NCBI GenBank assembly: GCA_934630905.1
Contig: CAKTXN010000039.1
Span: forward strand, 1 to 16,410
Reading direction: 5' to 3'
Origin: an uncultured Eggerthellaceae bacterium
Lineage (GTDB): Bacteria; Actinomycetota; Coriobacteriia; Coriobacteriales; Eggerthellaceae
DNA length: 16,410 nt
Part shown: piece after piece, positions 6,703 through 14,500 of the stretch
Numbering within the stretch: position 1 is the stretch's first letter
Layout: every line of letters begins with the position of its first letter
Notes under the pieces: generated by a model
What the model was told of the DNA's origin: nothing
The model's input: only the letters and a program-made list of their open reading frames with translations
Databases searched by the model: none
Position numbers and translations under genes: made by a program

Positions 6703-8205
6703 ATGGAAAACACTGCAAACGAAGTGCGCGTTCGCTTCGCGCCTTCCCCCACCGGCCGTCTGCATATTGGCGGCGCGCGTACCGCCATTTACAACTGGGC
6801 GTTCGCCCGCGCTAATGGCGGTAAGTTTATTTTGCGCATTGAGGACACCGATCCCGAGCGCTCCACGGAAGAAAACACCCAGGTCATCTTGCGCGCTATG
6901 CGTTGGCTAGGCCTGGATTGGGACGAAGGCCCCGAAGTCGGTGGCGCCTACGGTCCCTATACGCAAATGCAGCGCATGGACACGTATCAAGAAGCGCTTG
7001 AGCAGCTGAAGGCCGCAGGAGCTGCATATCCTTGCTTCTGCACGAAAGAAGAGCTGGATGCGAAACGTGAAGCAGCCAAAGAAGATCAAGGTGGCTACGA
7101 TGGTTACGACCGCACATGCCGTCACCTTGACCCCGCAGAAGCCGCTGCCCGCATTGCCGCAGGTGAACCGCATGTATGGCGCCTTGCCGTGCCGGAAAAC
7201 CACGGACCTATTGAGTTTGACGATGCCGCGTTCGGTCACACGAGCTTCCCGGGCGACTTTGTTGACGACCTGATTTTAGTGCGCACCGATGGCTCGCCCA
7301 CGTACAACTTTGCCTGCGTAGTGGATGACTCCAACATGGCAATCACCCATGTGATTCGCGGTGCTGATCACCTGAACAACACGCCGAAGCAGATCCTGAT
7401 CTACGAGGCACTGGGCAAACCTGTGCCGCAGTTTGCTCACCTGTCCATGATTCTGGGCAGCGACGGTCAGAAACTCTCGAAGCGTCATGGCGCCACCAGC
7501 GTGGAAGAATACCGCGACCGCGGCTACCTGCCCGATACCATGGTGAACTTCCTGGCGCTTTTGGGCTGGTCGCTTGATGGTGAGACCACTATTATTCCGC
7601 GCGACGTGCTGTGCGAAAAGTTCAGCCTGGACCGCATTACGAAGAAAAACGCCGTGTTCGATGAAACGAAGCTCGATTGGATGAACGGCGAGTACATTAA
7701 GCGCATGGATCCCGCCACCTGGGTTGACTTAACTGCACCATTCTTGATTGAAGCGGGTCTGGCAACAGCCGATGAAATCAAGGAAAAGCATGCGTGGTTC
7801 GAGAAGATTTATCCGCTTTTGGCCGAGCGCTTGAAGCGCCTGAGCGAGACGCCGGAGAAGATCGCATTCATGTTCGATGGACCGAACATGACGCTCGATG
7901 AGAAATCTGTGGCAAAGAACCTGCTCAAAGAAGGTTGCCGTGCCGATGAAGTACTGCGCGAAGTGCGCGCCATTCTGGCTGATGAGAGCATTCCCTGGGA
8001 ATGCGATCCGCTGCAGAGTACCGTTGCCGGCTTGGCAGAAAAGCTGGATTTGAAGAACAAATTCATCTTCCAGCCCATCCGCGTTGCCGTAACGGGTACC
8101 CAGGTTTCGCCGCCGTTGTTCGAATGCATTGAGCTCATGAATCGCGCCGATGTGGTGGCACGCATCGATTACACCATTGAAACCGTGTTCGGCGGCACAC
8201 AATAA
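6703..8205 (+). CDS. gltX: Glutamyl-tRNA synthetase
   Basis: GltX charges tRNA-Glu with glutamate. The 500-residue protein has the class I signatures HIGG at 21-24 (after FAPSPTGRL) and KLSKR at 257-261, plus GADHLNNTPKQ at 220-230. A zinc-type site is complete: C111, C113, C139 and H141 in CFC and YDRTCRH. Length is normal, and the C-terminal anticodon-binding region is intact to FGGTQ. The ATG at 6703 follows AAGGA, which overlaps the TAA of the preceding gene. The stop TAA overlaps the ATG of the next gene by one base, pointing to translational coupling. Whether it also charges tRNA-Gln (non-discriminating type) cannot be read from this window. Confidence 0.98.
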   Translation: MENTANEVRVRFAPSPTGRLHIGGARTAIYNWAFARANGGKFILRIEDTDPERSTEENTQVILRAMRWLGLDWDEGPEVGGAYGPYTQMQRMDTYQEALEQLKAAGAAYPCFCTKEELDAKREAAKEDQGGYDGYDRTCRHLDPAEAAARIAAGEPHVWRLAVPENHGPIEFDDAAFGHTSFPGDFVDDLILVRTDGSPTYNFACVVDDSNMAITHVIRGADHLNNTPKQILIYEALGKPVPQFAHLSMILGSDGQKLSKRHGATSVEEYRDRGYLPDTMVNFLALLGWSLDGETTIIPRDVLCEKFSLDRITKKNAVFDETKLDWMNGEYIKRMDPATWVDLTAPFLIEAGLATADEIKEKHAWFEKIYPLLAERLKRLSETPEKIAFMFDGPNMTLDEKSVAKNLLKEGCRADEVLREVRAILADESIPWECDPLQSTVAGLAEKLDLKNKFIFQPIRVAVTGTQVSPPLFECIELMNRADVVARIDYTIETVFGGTQ

Positions 8206-8624
8206 TGCTGGTCAGCGAGTTAGGCGACAATCCTACGCTTGAAGAAGTGCAGGAAGCTTTTGCTGCCGATCAATTTGCCACACAGGCATGCCATTGCCGC
8301 GTTGTGGAAGCTCGCCACGGACACGCTGTGTGCGAGTTTGACATCGAAGACATTCATCGAAATGGATTTGGCGCCGTCATGGGCGGCGCCATTTTTACGC
8401 TGGCGGATTTCACGTTGGCGATTGCCTGCAATATTGCCCAACCGCCCACGGTAAGCGTCAGCAACACCATTGAGTACCTGAATGCCACAAAAGGCACAAA
8501 ACTCATTGCGACCTGCGACGTTGATAAATCTGGACGCAAGGTTGGTTTTTACACGGTCGATATCGTTGACGACACAAACAGCCCCATTGCCCGAATGGTC
8601 GCCACCTGCGCACGACGAGCGTAG
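8205..8624 (+). CDS. PaaI-family hotdog thioesterase
   Basis: A 139-residue single hotdog domain, probably hydrolysing an acyl-CoA thioester. The family signature is clear: HRNGFGAVMGGAIFTLAD (51-68), with Asn53, the Gly-Gly turn at 60-61 and Asp68 as the likely catalytic acid. The His usually preceding Gly-Gly in PaaI enzymes is Met59 here, a variation seen in the wider family. The central beta strands VSVSNTIEYLNATKGTKLI fit the fold. The ATG shares its A with the gltX stop (TAATG), so translation is coupled. The substrate is unknown; aromatic acyl-CoA is only a family-based guess. No T-rich terminator is seen after it; the first palindrome downstream is R1 at 8647. Confidence 0.88.
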   Translation: MLVSELGDNPTLEEVQEAFAADQFATQACHCRVVEARHGHAVCEFDIEDIHRNGFGAVMGGAIFTLADFTLAIACNIAQPPTVSVSNTIEYLNATKGTKLIATCDVDKSGRKVGFYTVDIVDDTNSPIARMVATCARRA

Positions 8625-8646
8625 CCCCTTCCCGTAAGTCCACATT

Positions 8647-8679
8647 TTGTTGACAAATTACCCCACCTTTTGTCAACAA
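8647..8679. repeat. R1 palindromic repeat, copy 3
   Basis: Identical over 33 bases to copy 1, with perfect 11-bp arms. It lies 23 bases after the thioesterase stop, in the orientation opposite to copy 2 relative to transcription (loop TTACCCCACCT on the plus strand). Confidence 0.93.
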
Positions 8680-8745
8680 TCGGCGCGCCGTCCTTGCCAA
8701 CCACCTCCTTCGCAGCCTCCATTTCTTTCCGGAATTGGCAAATTG

Positions 8746-8798
8746 CGGCCATCTTGTCGAAAAACGGGCGCGAATGCGCAAAATATTCCTGTTTGGGG
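8746..8798 (+). repeat. R2 repeat, copy A
   Basis: Its right half, CGAATGCGCAAAATATTCC followed by TGTTTGGGG (8771-8798), matches the reverse complement of copy B with 3 mismatches in 28. Homology continues leftward through CAT-TTGTCG with small gaps. Together A and B form a large inverted repeat with a 117-base centre. Confidence 0.75.
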
Positions 8799-8915
8799 CA
8801 GGTTGAAGGGGCGCTCATCCTCGTTCGCCCGATGCTTGCAATGCACGACCTGGACTTTTGCTAGCTTGTTTCGACACAAACGGCGTTATCTGGACCGCAA
8901 ATGCTTCCCGAGGGA

Positions 8916-8967
8916 CCCCGAACGGGAATATTTTGCACATTCGGGCGAAAAAAACGACAACATGCCG
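8916..8967 (-). repeat. R2 repeat, copy B
   Basis: Minus-strand copy of R2: CGAATGTGCAAAATATTCC then CGTTCGGGG (8916-8943), preceded by the gapped CGGCATGTTGTCG segment (8955-8967). Inverted with respect to copy A at 8746-8798. Confidence 0.75.
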
Positions 8968-9080
8968 TCAAGAAACCCAAAAGAGACGCCTGAGCCAAGA
9001 GACGACGCGCCGCGAGTCCGATTGCGCACCGAACCCCGACACACAGACCCCAAGGGGTACCCGCCAGCCAAGCGAATAGA

Positions 9081-9109
9081 TTGGAACAAACCTCCGTCCC
9101 CTGTTCCAA
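9081..9109. repeat. R3 REP-like hairpin, copy 1
   Basis: Perfect 7-bp arms TTGGAAC and GTTCCAA around AAACCTCCGTCCCCT. The core is shared with 11501-11527 with one mismatch in 27. Hairpins with a GGGGACGG core flanked by short palindromic arms are a familiar style of REP-like intergenic repeat in Firmicutes and Actinobacteria. Confidence 0.85.
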
Positions 9110-9111
9110 AT

Positions 9112-9174
9112 ACGACGCTTTGGATAAGTTGAGCAGGTCACAAACGCAAAGAAACATTATCCAAGCGGAGTCGT
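9112..9174. other. Long-range stem of unknown function
   Basis: ACGAC (9112-9116) pairs with GTCGT (9170-9174). Inside it, GCTTTGGATAA (9117-9127) pairs with TTATCCAAGC (9157-9166) with one bulged base. The enclosed 29 bases include ACGCAAAG. It follows R3 by two bases. It may be a structured RNA or part of a repeat element; no known class was recognised. Confidence 0.5.
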
Positions 9175-9237
9175 GAGGCGAGCCCCTGCCGGCGGACGCC
9201 CCTTGGATTGCCGAAAGGCGACAGAGTTTTCTTGCTC

Positions 9238-9359
9238 TGATAAAAATGACCCACTTTTCTGTGGGTTTACCTTAGCTTACTTTTTTGCGACCTGGGGAAA
9301 CATTGATTCTTGCCGATTGCAAAGAAGAAAATCCACCGAAAAGTGGGTCGTTTTTATCA
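9238..9359. repeat. R4: 122-bp element with 29-bp inverted ends
   Basis: The ends 9238-9266 and 9331-9359 are reverse complements with 3 mismatches in 29. Each end can also fold alone: ACCCAC-AGAAAA-GTGGGT on the minus strand at the left, ATCCAC-CGAAAA-GTGGGT on the plus strand at the right. Each is followed by a T-rich tail (TTTTTATCA), so both look like outward-facing intrinsic terminators. The inner 64 bases encode nothing. A MITE-like or paired-REP element fits best. Confidence 0.8.
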
Positions 9360-9433
9360 TGCCAAACACATAACTGGGCGGCATCGCATCAGAAAACATC
9401 TCAACCCGGATTACGCACCGCAGCAGGGCGCAA

Positions 9434-9462
9434 AACCCGAGGCGCGCAAGGCACCTCGGGTT
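9434..9462 (-). terminator. Strong hairpin, probable terminator for minus-strand transcripts
   Basis: AACCCGAGG and CCTCGGGTT pair perfectly (9 bp) around an 11-base loop. On the minus strand the stem runs into GGGTTTTG, a short T tract; on the plus strand the tail is weaker. It would end read-through from the surface gene and the group II intron. Confidence 0.65.
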
Positions 9463-9476
9463 CTCAAATGCTCGAA

Positions 9477-9509
9477 ATGTTGACAAAAGGTGGGGTAATT
9501 CGTCAACAA
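9477..9509. repeat. R1 palindromic repeat, copy 4 (diverged)
   Basis: Same orientation as copy 2 with loop AGGTGGGGTAA, but the first base is A instead of T and the right arm reads TTCGTCAACAA, which weakens the stem. It starts 5 bases downstream of the intron 3' end. Confidence 0.88.
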
Positions 9510-9514
9510 ATCGA

Positions 9515-11424
9515 GTAGGAGGCACGTCGTTATTCGGCGTGCCGTCCTCTCACACCACCGTGCGTACGGTTCCGTACACGGCGGTTCCCTTAACTTACAT
9601 GTACCTTTCCATACTGAGTTGAGAAAAATAGATAACCCTTACGGGCTAGTTGCTCGGTTTTGATTGCTCGTTGCATGATAGGACTTTCCGCTATTCTCCA
9701 ATATGCCTTTCTTGTGTTGGCATACATCCATGCCGTACTTTCTCCTATGCCGCATTTCTTGAGCATTCTGAATCGAGTACGGATTCTCTTCCACTGTTTC
9801 CAGTAGCACATTCGGATGCGTCTGCGCATCCACATGCCTATGTCACGCAGCAGCGCTTTCATATCTGCGAGCTTAAAGTAGTTGACCCATCCTCTAACAA
9901 AGTCTGTTACCATCACCGGCCGCACCTCGTTTGGGATGGCTTTGCCCCTGTCCGTAAGTTCTCTGACTTTGCCCTTCATCTTCGCTATGCTTTTGGGGTG
10001 CACCCTAAATCGGCATTCCCCCTCCCTGCTGTAGAAGGCATAGCCAAGGTATTTCACTTGATTGAAGTAAGCCACGGTAGTCTTTTCCCTGTTTACCTTG
10101 AGGCGAAGTATGCCTTCAATGTAGCGAGTGATGGATTCGAGCGTTCTTTGCGCCGCTTTCTTTGACTTGCAGAAAACCATGCAGTCATCGGCATAGCGAA
10201 CGAAGCGATGCCCACGCCTGTCAAGTTCCCAGTCTAGCTCATTGAGCATGGCATTGGAAAGCAGTGGCGAAAGTGGCCCGCCCTGAGGCACGCCGACCTT
10301 TGTTTCTTCCAATTCCCCATCAACCATAACCCCAGCATTGAGGTATTTGTTAATCAACGATACCACTCTGCCGTCACATACGGTTTCCGAGATTATTTGG
10401 ATGAGTTTTGATTGGCATACCGTATCAAAGAACTTTTCTAAGTCCATATCAACTACCCACACATAGCCTTCATCTACGTTTTGCTTGCACGCATAAAGCG
10501 CATCGTGTGCACTTCGTGCTGGCCTAAAGCCATAGCTTGAGTCATGGAATTGTGGCTCAAACATGGGCGATAGCTGCAAAACAATAGCTTGTTGCACTAC
10601 GCGGTCAACTACTGTTGGTATTCCGAGCTTTCTCACCTTTCCCTTCTCAGGTTTGGGTATTTCTTTTCTAAGCACAGGGCTTGGAATGCAGCTGCCCTTT
10701 TGAACTTGATGGATTAGTTCGTTTACGTTATTTTTGAAGTAGTCATACATCTCGTTCACGCTCATGCGGTCAACCCCTGCTGAACCCTTGTTGGATTTCA
10801 CTTTTGCATAGGCTTTGCGCAAGTTGTCCTTACTAACGATTTTCTCCATCAGGTCACATGAATTGGCTATGTTGGCGCTTTTGGCAGGTGTCATCCCTTG
10901 CGTGCTGGACGCTTCTGCATATCCTTGGCATTCCGTGCCTGCCTTTTGCAGAGAGCCTTCGTCTTCAAAGAATTGAATTTGAAGTTGTCTGTCTTTATAC
11001 ACACCCAAAGGTGACCTCCCTTCCGCTAACACCGTTAAAGGTTCAGCCCTTCCTTGCGCAGGACAATCACGCAAGTACTATGGCCTCTGCTGACTTCTCA
11101 CGGCAAGCTTTACTCCGCATAAACAAGATATTGTTGTTCATACGTCCGTGAGGTCTCCCGAGGTAAGACGCGTTTCTTTCCCTTCATCTACCTGCCGCAT
11201 TTACGCTGTGGGTTTCCGCATAGCTATTGGGCTTCGGCTTGTATGGCAGCCTTACCCGCCCATTTGCGCCTGATGCGATTTCTGTCCGTCAGGCCAAAGG
11301 TTTGCCTCCTGCTTCCTTCAGATTCCACCTCACGATGGACACCCTTGCACTTGGCTGTGCACTTCCCGCTATGAGGGCGTGCTCGGGACTTTCACCCGTT
11401 AGAAACGTGCCATGCTCGGCACAC
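9515..11424 (-). mobile_element. Class-C-like group II intron, complete (about 1.9 kb)
   Basis: On the minus strand the intron opens with GTGTGCC (11424 downward), matching the GUGYG 5' consensus. GGTGAAAGTCCC (11386-11397) and the conserved GTGAGAAGTCAGCAGAGGCC block (11076-11101 region) follow. The maturase frame sits in the middle. Domain V is at 9554-9585: ACCGCCGTG pairs with CACGGTGGT, with a two-base CG bulge and a CGC triad (9581-9583) as in class C. Domain VI is at about 9515-9548 and the intron ends in AC. The 5' exon ends TTCATG, and TATGAA at 11137-11142 could be EBS1 (six pairs, one G-U). It is inserted 4 bases after a strong hairpin, the habit of class C. Boundaries are inferred from motifs. 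Confidence 0.9.
9590..10894 (-). CDS. ltrA: Group II intron reverse transcriptase/maturase
   Basis: The intron-encoded protein copies the intron at its DNA target and helps the RNA fold. The 434-residue form has an N-terminal RT-0/RT-1 region (DNLRKAYAKVKSNKGSAGVD, 23-42), YGFRPARSAHDAL at 121-133, GVPQGGPLSPLLSN at 201-214 and the catalytic YADD at 234-237. A thumb/maturase X domain and a basic C-terminal region rich in Arg and Trp follow. There is no HNH endonuclease domain, and the length suits class C. VDRM at 42-44 replaces the commoner VDGM. The open frame extends upstream to 11074, but that part is ribozyme sequence. I took the ATG at 10894; the ATG at 10849 (MEKIVSK) is also possible, and neither has a good ribosome site. 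Codons are more AT-rich than in the neighbouring genes, consistent with transfer. It looks intact. Confidence 0.95.
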   Translation of the reverse strand: MTPAKSANIANSCDLMEKIVSKDNLRKAYAKVKSNKGSAGVDRMSVNEMYDYFKNNVNELIHQVQKGSCIPSPVLRKEIPKPEKGKVRKLGIPTVVDRVVQQAIVLQLSPMFEPQFHDSSYGFRPARSAHDALYACKQNVDEGYVWVVDMDLEKFFDTVCQSKLIQIISETVCDGRVVSLINKYLNAGVMVDGELEETKVGVPQGGPLSPLLSNAMLNELDWELDRRGHRFVRYADDCMVFCKSKKAAQRTLESITRYIEGILRLKVNREKTTVAYFNQVKYLGYAFYSREGECRFRVHPKSIAKMKGKVRELTDRGKAIPNEVRPVMVTDFVRGWVNYFKLADMKALLRDIGMWMRRRIRMCYWKQWKRIRTRFRMLKKCGIGESTAWMYANTRKAYWRIAESPIMQRAIKTEQLARKGYLFFSTQYGKVHVS

Positions 11425-11428
11425 CATG

Positions 11429-11466
11429 AAGGCGGCCCCGGGAGCAGGTCAGCCCAGGGTCGCCTT
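11429..11466 (-). terminator. Terminator-like hairpin used as the intron landing site
   Basis: On the minus strand AAGGCG-a-CCCTGGG pairs with CCCGGGG-c-CGCCTT (13 pairs including one G-U, one A/C mismatch) around a 10-base loop. The 3' flank is CATG and then the intron. It is 85 bases past the surface-protein stop and is a likely terminator whose T tail was separated or never strong. Confidence 0.7.
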
Positions 11467-11483
11467 GGGAAAGGAAGGGATCG

Positions 11484-11534
11484 CCGGCCGGGCGGGGGGA
11501 TGGAACAAACCTCCGTCCCCCGTTCCACGGCCGG
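11484..11534. repeat. R3 REP-like hairpin, copy 2, within a longer stem
   Basis: The core TGGAAC ... GTTCCA (11501-11527) matches the R3 copy at 9081 with one mismatch in 27. Here an additional outer stem, CCGGCCG (11484-11490) with CGGCCGG (11528-11534), encloses it. It lies 16 bases after the surface-gene stop and could serve as a transcript-end structure. Confidence 0.82.
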
Positions 11535-11550
11535 TAATCGCGGATAGGTC

Positions 11551-14500
11551 TTACGCCCAGGCCCCGTAGTGCACGAAGCGCTGGATGGCGAAGGCGTCGA
11601 CCGCGTCGATGGCGTCGTCGCCGTTGACGTTTGAAGCCCACAGCAGGGTCGCGCGCGTCCAGCCGGCGGGAAGCGCCAGCGCGGCGTAGCCCTCGCCGTA
11701 GGCTCCGGTCGCCATGTCGTAGACCACCTGCGCGTCCACGATGTTCACGCGGCCGTTGCCGTTCGCGTCGCCCAGCAGGGCGTCTGCCAGCACGTCGAGC
11801 ATCGCGACGCCGCCCACGGTCGCGGCGTAGTCGAGCGAGTCGCCCGCGATGGCGGCCGTGGCGTCCTTCACGCCGATGGTCGCGGCGTCGGCGGCCGCAA
11901 TCGCGCGCAGCGTGGCGGTGGCGACCACGATGCCGCCCTCCGCATCAGCCGCGGCCTCGTTGCCGTAGAAGCTGAACAGGGCCTCAGCCGCGCCCTTATC
12001 CGGCAGGAACGACGCGCCCTCGGACAGGCCCGCGCCCTTCGAAACGCTCACCAGCTCGAACACGGCAGGGTCGAAGTCCAGCGTACCGGACAGCGCCGCA
12101 ACGCCATCGTTCGCGGACACGGACACGTCCACCGTCACGGTGTCGCCGGCGCGTACGGCGACGGGAGCGGCACCAGCGCCGTCAGCCGCAATAGCGGTGG
12201 ATACCTCGAAGTACGTCTGCATCTTGCACAGTTTGTCCGCATCGGCGCCCATCGGATCGTCGGTGCGGTTTTTGGCCCCCTCCGAGAAACCTGGATATCC
12301 GGGGGTGCCAGTGCTGCTGTCAACGTAAATTGCGCCGCTTTCCGTCTCATGCGTCTTGCAATTAGTATCGATATACTTTATGTAGCTAATGCCCTTAGCT
12401 GCACCGCAACCATGAGAATAAAGGTTGCCTGCAACAACGTCATAGACGTTCAAGCTGGTCAGGTAGCCAATGATCGCACCAACGTACTCGTTACCAGACA
12501 CCGCACCGGTAAAAGTGTTGTTGCTAATAGAACCAGCAACGTTCCCCCAGGTCTGGACGACGTACAAGTCGCCACCGATGATTCCGCCGACATATTTGTT
12601 ACCCGACACGCGCCCGCTAGATGCACATCCAGTAATCGAGGGACGCGCGCCATTCGGAGCAGAAGGATCCCCGTAACCGCCGCCCACAATGCCGCCAGCT
12701 TGCTCTCCCGTTGCCTCGACGGAACCGCCAAACATGCAGTTCTTCACCGAAGAAGCGCCCATGGCGTTGTCGCGCGTTCCAATGATGCCGCCAACGTAAT
12801 CCACGCCCTTAACCGTACCATAGGATACGCAGTTCTCGATGGTGCCCTGGAAGCGTCCCGCAAAGGAACCGATCATGCTCTGCGTTCCATCATATCCAAT
12901 GGTCACACCTTCCTCGACGGTGCAATTGCTTATGTTCGCAACATAACCAGCACTCACCGCAGCGAAAGGGTTGCCTGACATTACGCCGCCCAGCAGGCCG
13001 GATTTCAGCGTGGAGGTGCCAGCTTTCAGCGTTACGTTGTCGATAGTCACGCCAACGCCATCCAAGCCAACACCGTTCCAGTCGTCAATCAATCCGAAGC
13101 CGCTAATGCGCTCTCCGTAAATATTCAGGTTCTTGATTGTGGCGCCATTCACCTCTGCGAACAGGGGCTTCTCATCTGCGGGCACGGTCAGCAGATGACC
13201 TGCGCCATCAAACGTTCCCTTGAAGGCGTTGCGCGCCATATCGGTTCTCACGCCAATGGGTGTCCAGCCAGCGGGCAGCTCGATATCGTTTGCCATAGCA
13301 AACACCTTGCCCTCGCAATGCACGCCGTTGCCAACAAGGAAAGACAGCGTCGACAAATCCTGCGCGGACTTCAAAAGATAGGGCGCCTCTTCCGTCCCTG
13401 AGCCTTCGAATATCGCATCCATGTCGGACACGGTCAGAGCGAAGTTATCGCTCTTTGCGCTGCGAACGGTGCCATCGGGGGAAACAACTTTCGCTACGCA
13501 GTAGTAGTTGAATGTTCCGCACTCGGGCAAAGTGATGCCGAAGGTTGCTTCATCGCCCGCCTTTACGCAGTTCCCATTCTCGTTGTACCAGAAATAGTAA
13601 GCAGAGCAGCCTTCGGGCACATCAATGCCGAAAGACGTTTCGTCGGAAGCTAGACCGATGAACGCGGAGATATTCTTGGGCTGCGCCGTTATTGCCGCAG
13701 TCTCATCGGACGCCTTATAGTTATACACGACCACGGTGCCGGATTTCTCGATATTGCTCAACACGTCGTTGCCAAATGCAATACCGTTCCAATCGTCCTG
13801 AGAGCCTGCGTAGTAGATGATGGTCGGGTAGATAAAGTCGCTGCTCCCGAAAGCCGCCAAGCTCTTGGGAAGATACAGCTGCTTCATGTCAACCTTAGTC
13901 GATGCGTACGAGTCAAACGCCCCCTGGGAAATGGTCACCATGCTCGGCATGTCAACGCTTTCCAGATTGGGGCAATCCAGGAACTCGCGAGACCCCAGTT
14001 GAGTAACGCCGGGCATAGTTACGCTGCGAAGTTCTGTCATGCGGGCAAAGTTAAGCACCCCTTGCCCAAGGGATTTGACCGACGCGGGAAGATCGATAGC
14101 GGTAACGGCAGAGCACGTGCTCAGAAGAGCATCGTAGATGCTCAGGCCTTGCGGCAGATGAACTTTCGTCAGACCGGTACAACTGCTAAAGGCGTCGCGT
14201 CCGTAAACGATCTCAGTGGCAACGGCCGGATCAAGGCAGTTCAATGCGCTCAAGCCATCACAGGCGGCAAACGCTTCTAGACCAATTGACGTTACCGTGC
14301 TCGGTATGACCAGCTCGCCAGCAAGACCCTTGCACCCCTGAAACGCATGGCGCCCTATGGAGACCAGACCCTCGGGAAGCGAGACAGAGGTGATTGAGGC
14401 GTTATCTTTAAAAACCTCCGGTCCAATCGCCCTGGTCCCCTCGGGGATGACCAAGCTTCCGCTTAGAGACGGCAGTGCGTACATCACCGTGTTGGTGGAG

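Larger units (their letters stand above)
8625..9514. other. Repeat-dense gene-free region
   Basis: No credible gene in about 890 bases. Open frames of up to 161 codons exist but cross R1 and R2 repeats, have odd composition and lack ribosome sites. The region instead contains, in order, R1, an inverted R2 pair, REP-like R3, a long-range stem, the R4 inverted-repeat element, a terminator-like hairpin and a decayed R1. A 12-bp perfect palindrome ACCCCAAGGGGT (9048-9059) lies just before R3. Confidence 0.7.

Noticed and set aside
8549..8818. 89-codon minus-strand frame that reads fairly protein-like in its middle
   Set aside because: It crosses both R2 copy A and R1 and overlaps the end of the thioesterase gene antisense; no plausible start signal.
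8647..9132. 161-codon open frame starting in R1
   Set aside because: Runs through R1, R2 and R3 repeats, has biased Pro/Arg composition and no ribosome site.
9112..9174. c-di-GMP-I riboswitch
   Set aside because: Only the ACGCAAAG string fits; the GGCAAACC and tetraloop-receptor parts are absent and no gene follows downstream.
3355..9509. CRISPR array from the R1 copies
   Set aside because: Copies are kilobases apart, in both orientations, and separated by genes; no regular spacers or cas genes.
10895..11074. 60-codon upstream extension of the intron maturase
   Set aside because: It begins at a TTG in conserved ribozyme sequence and lacks RT-family similarity before the ATG at 10894.
9238..11074. 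Retron (inverted repeats near a reverse transcriptase)
   Set aside because: The RT is a group II maturase with a full ribozyme around it, and the R4 repeats lie outside the intron beyond a terminator.
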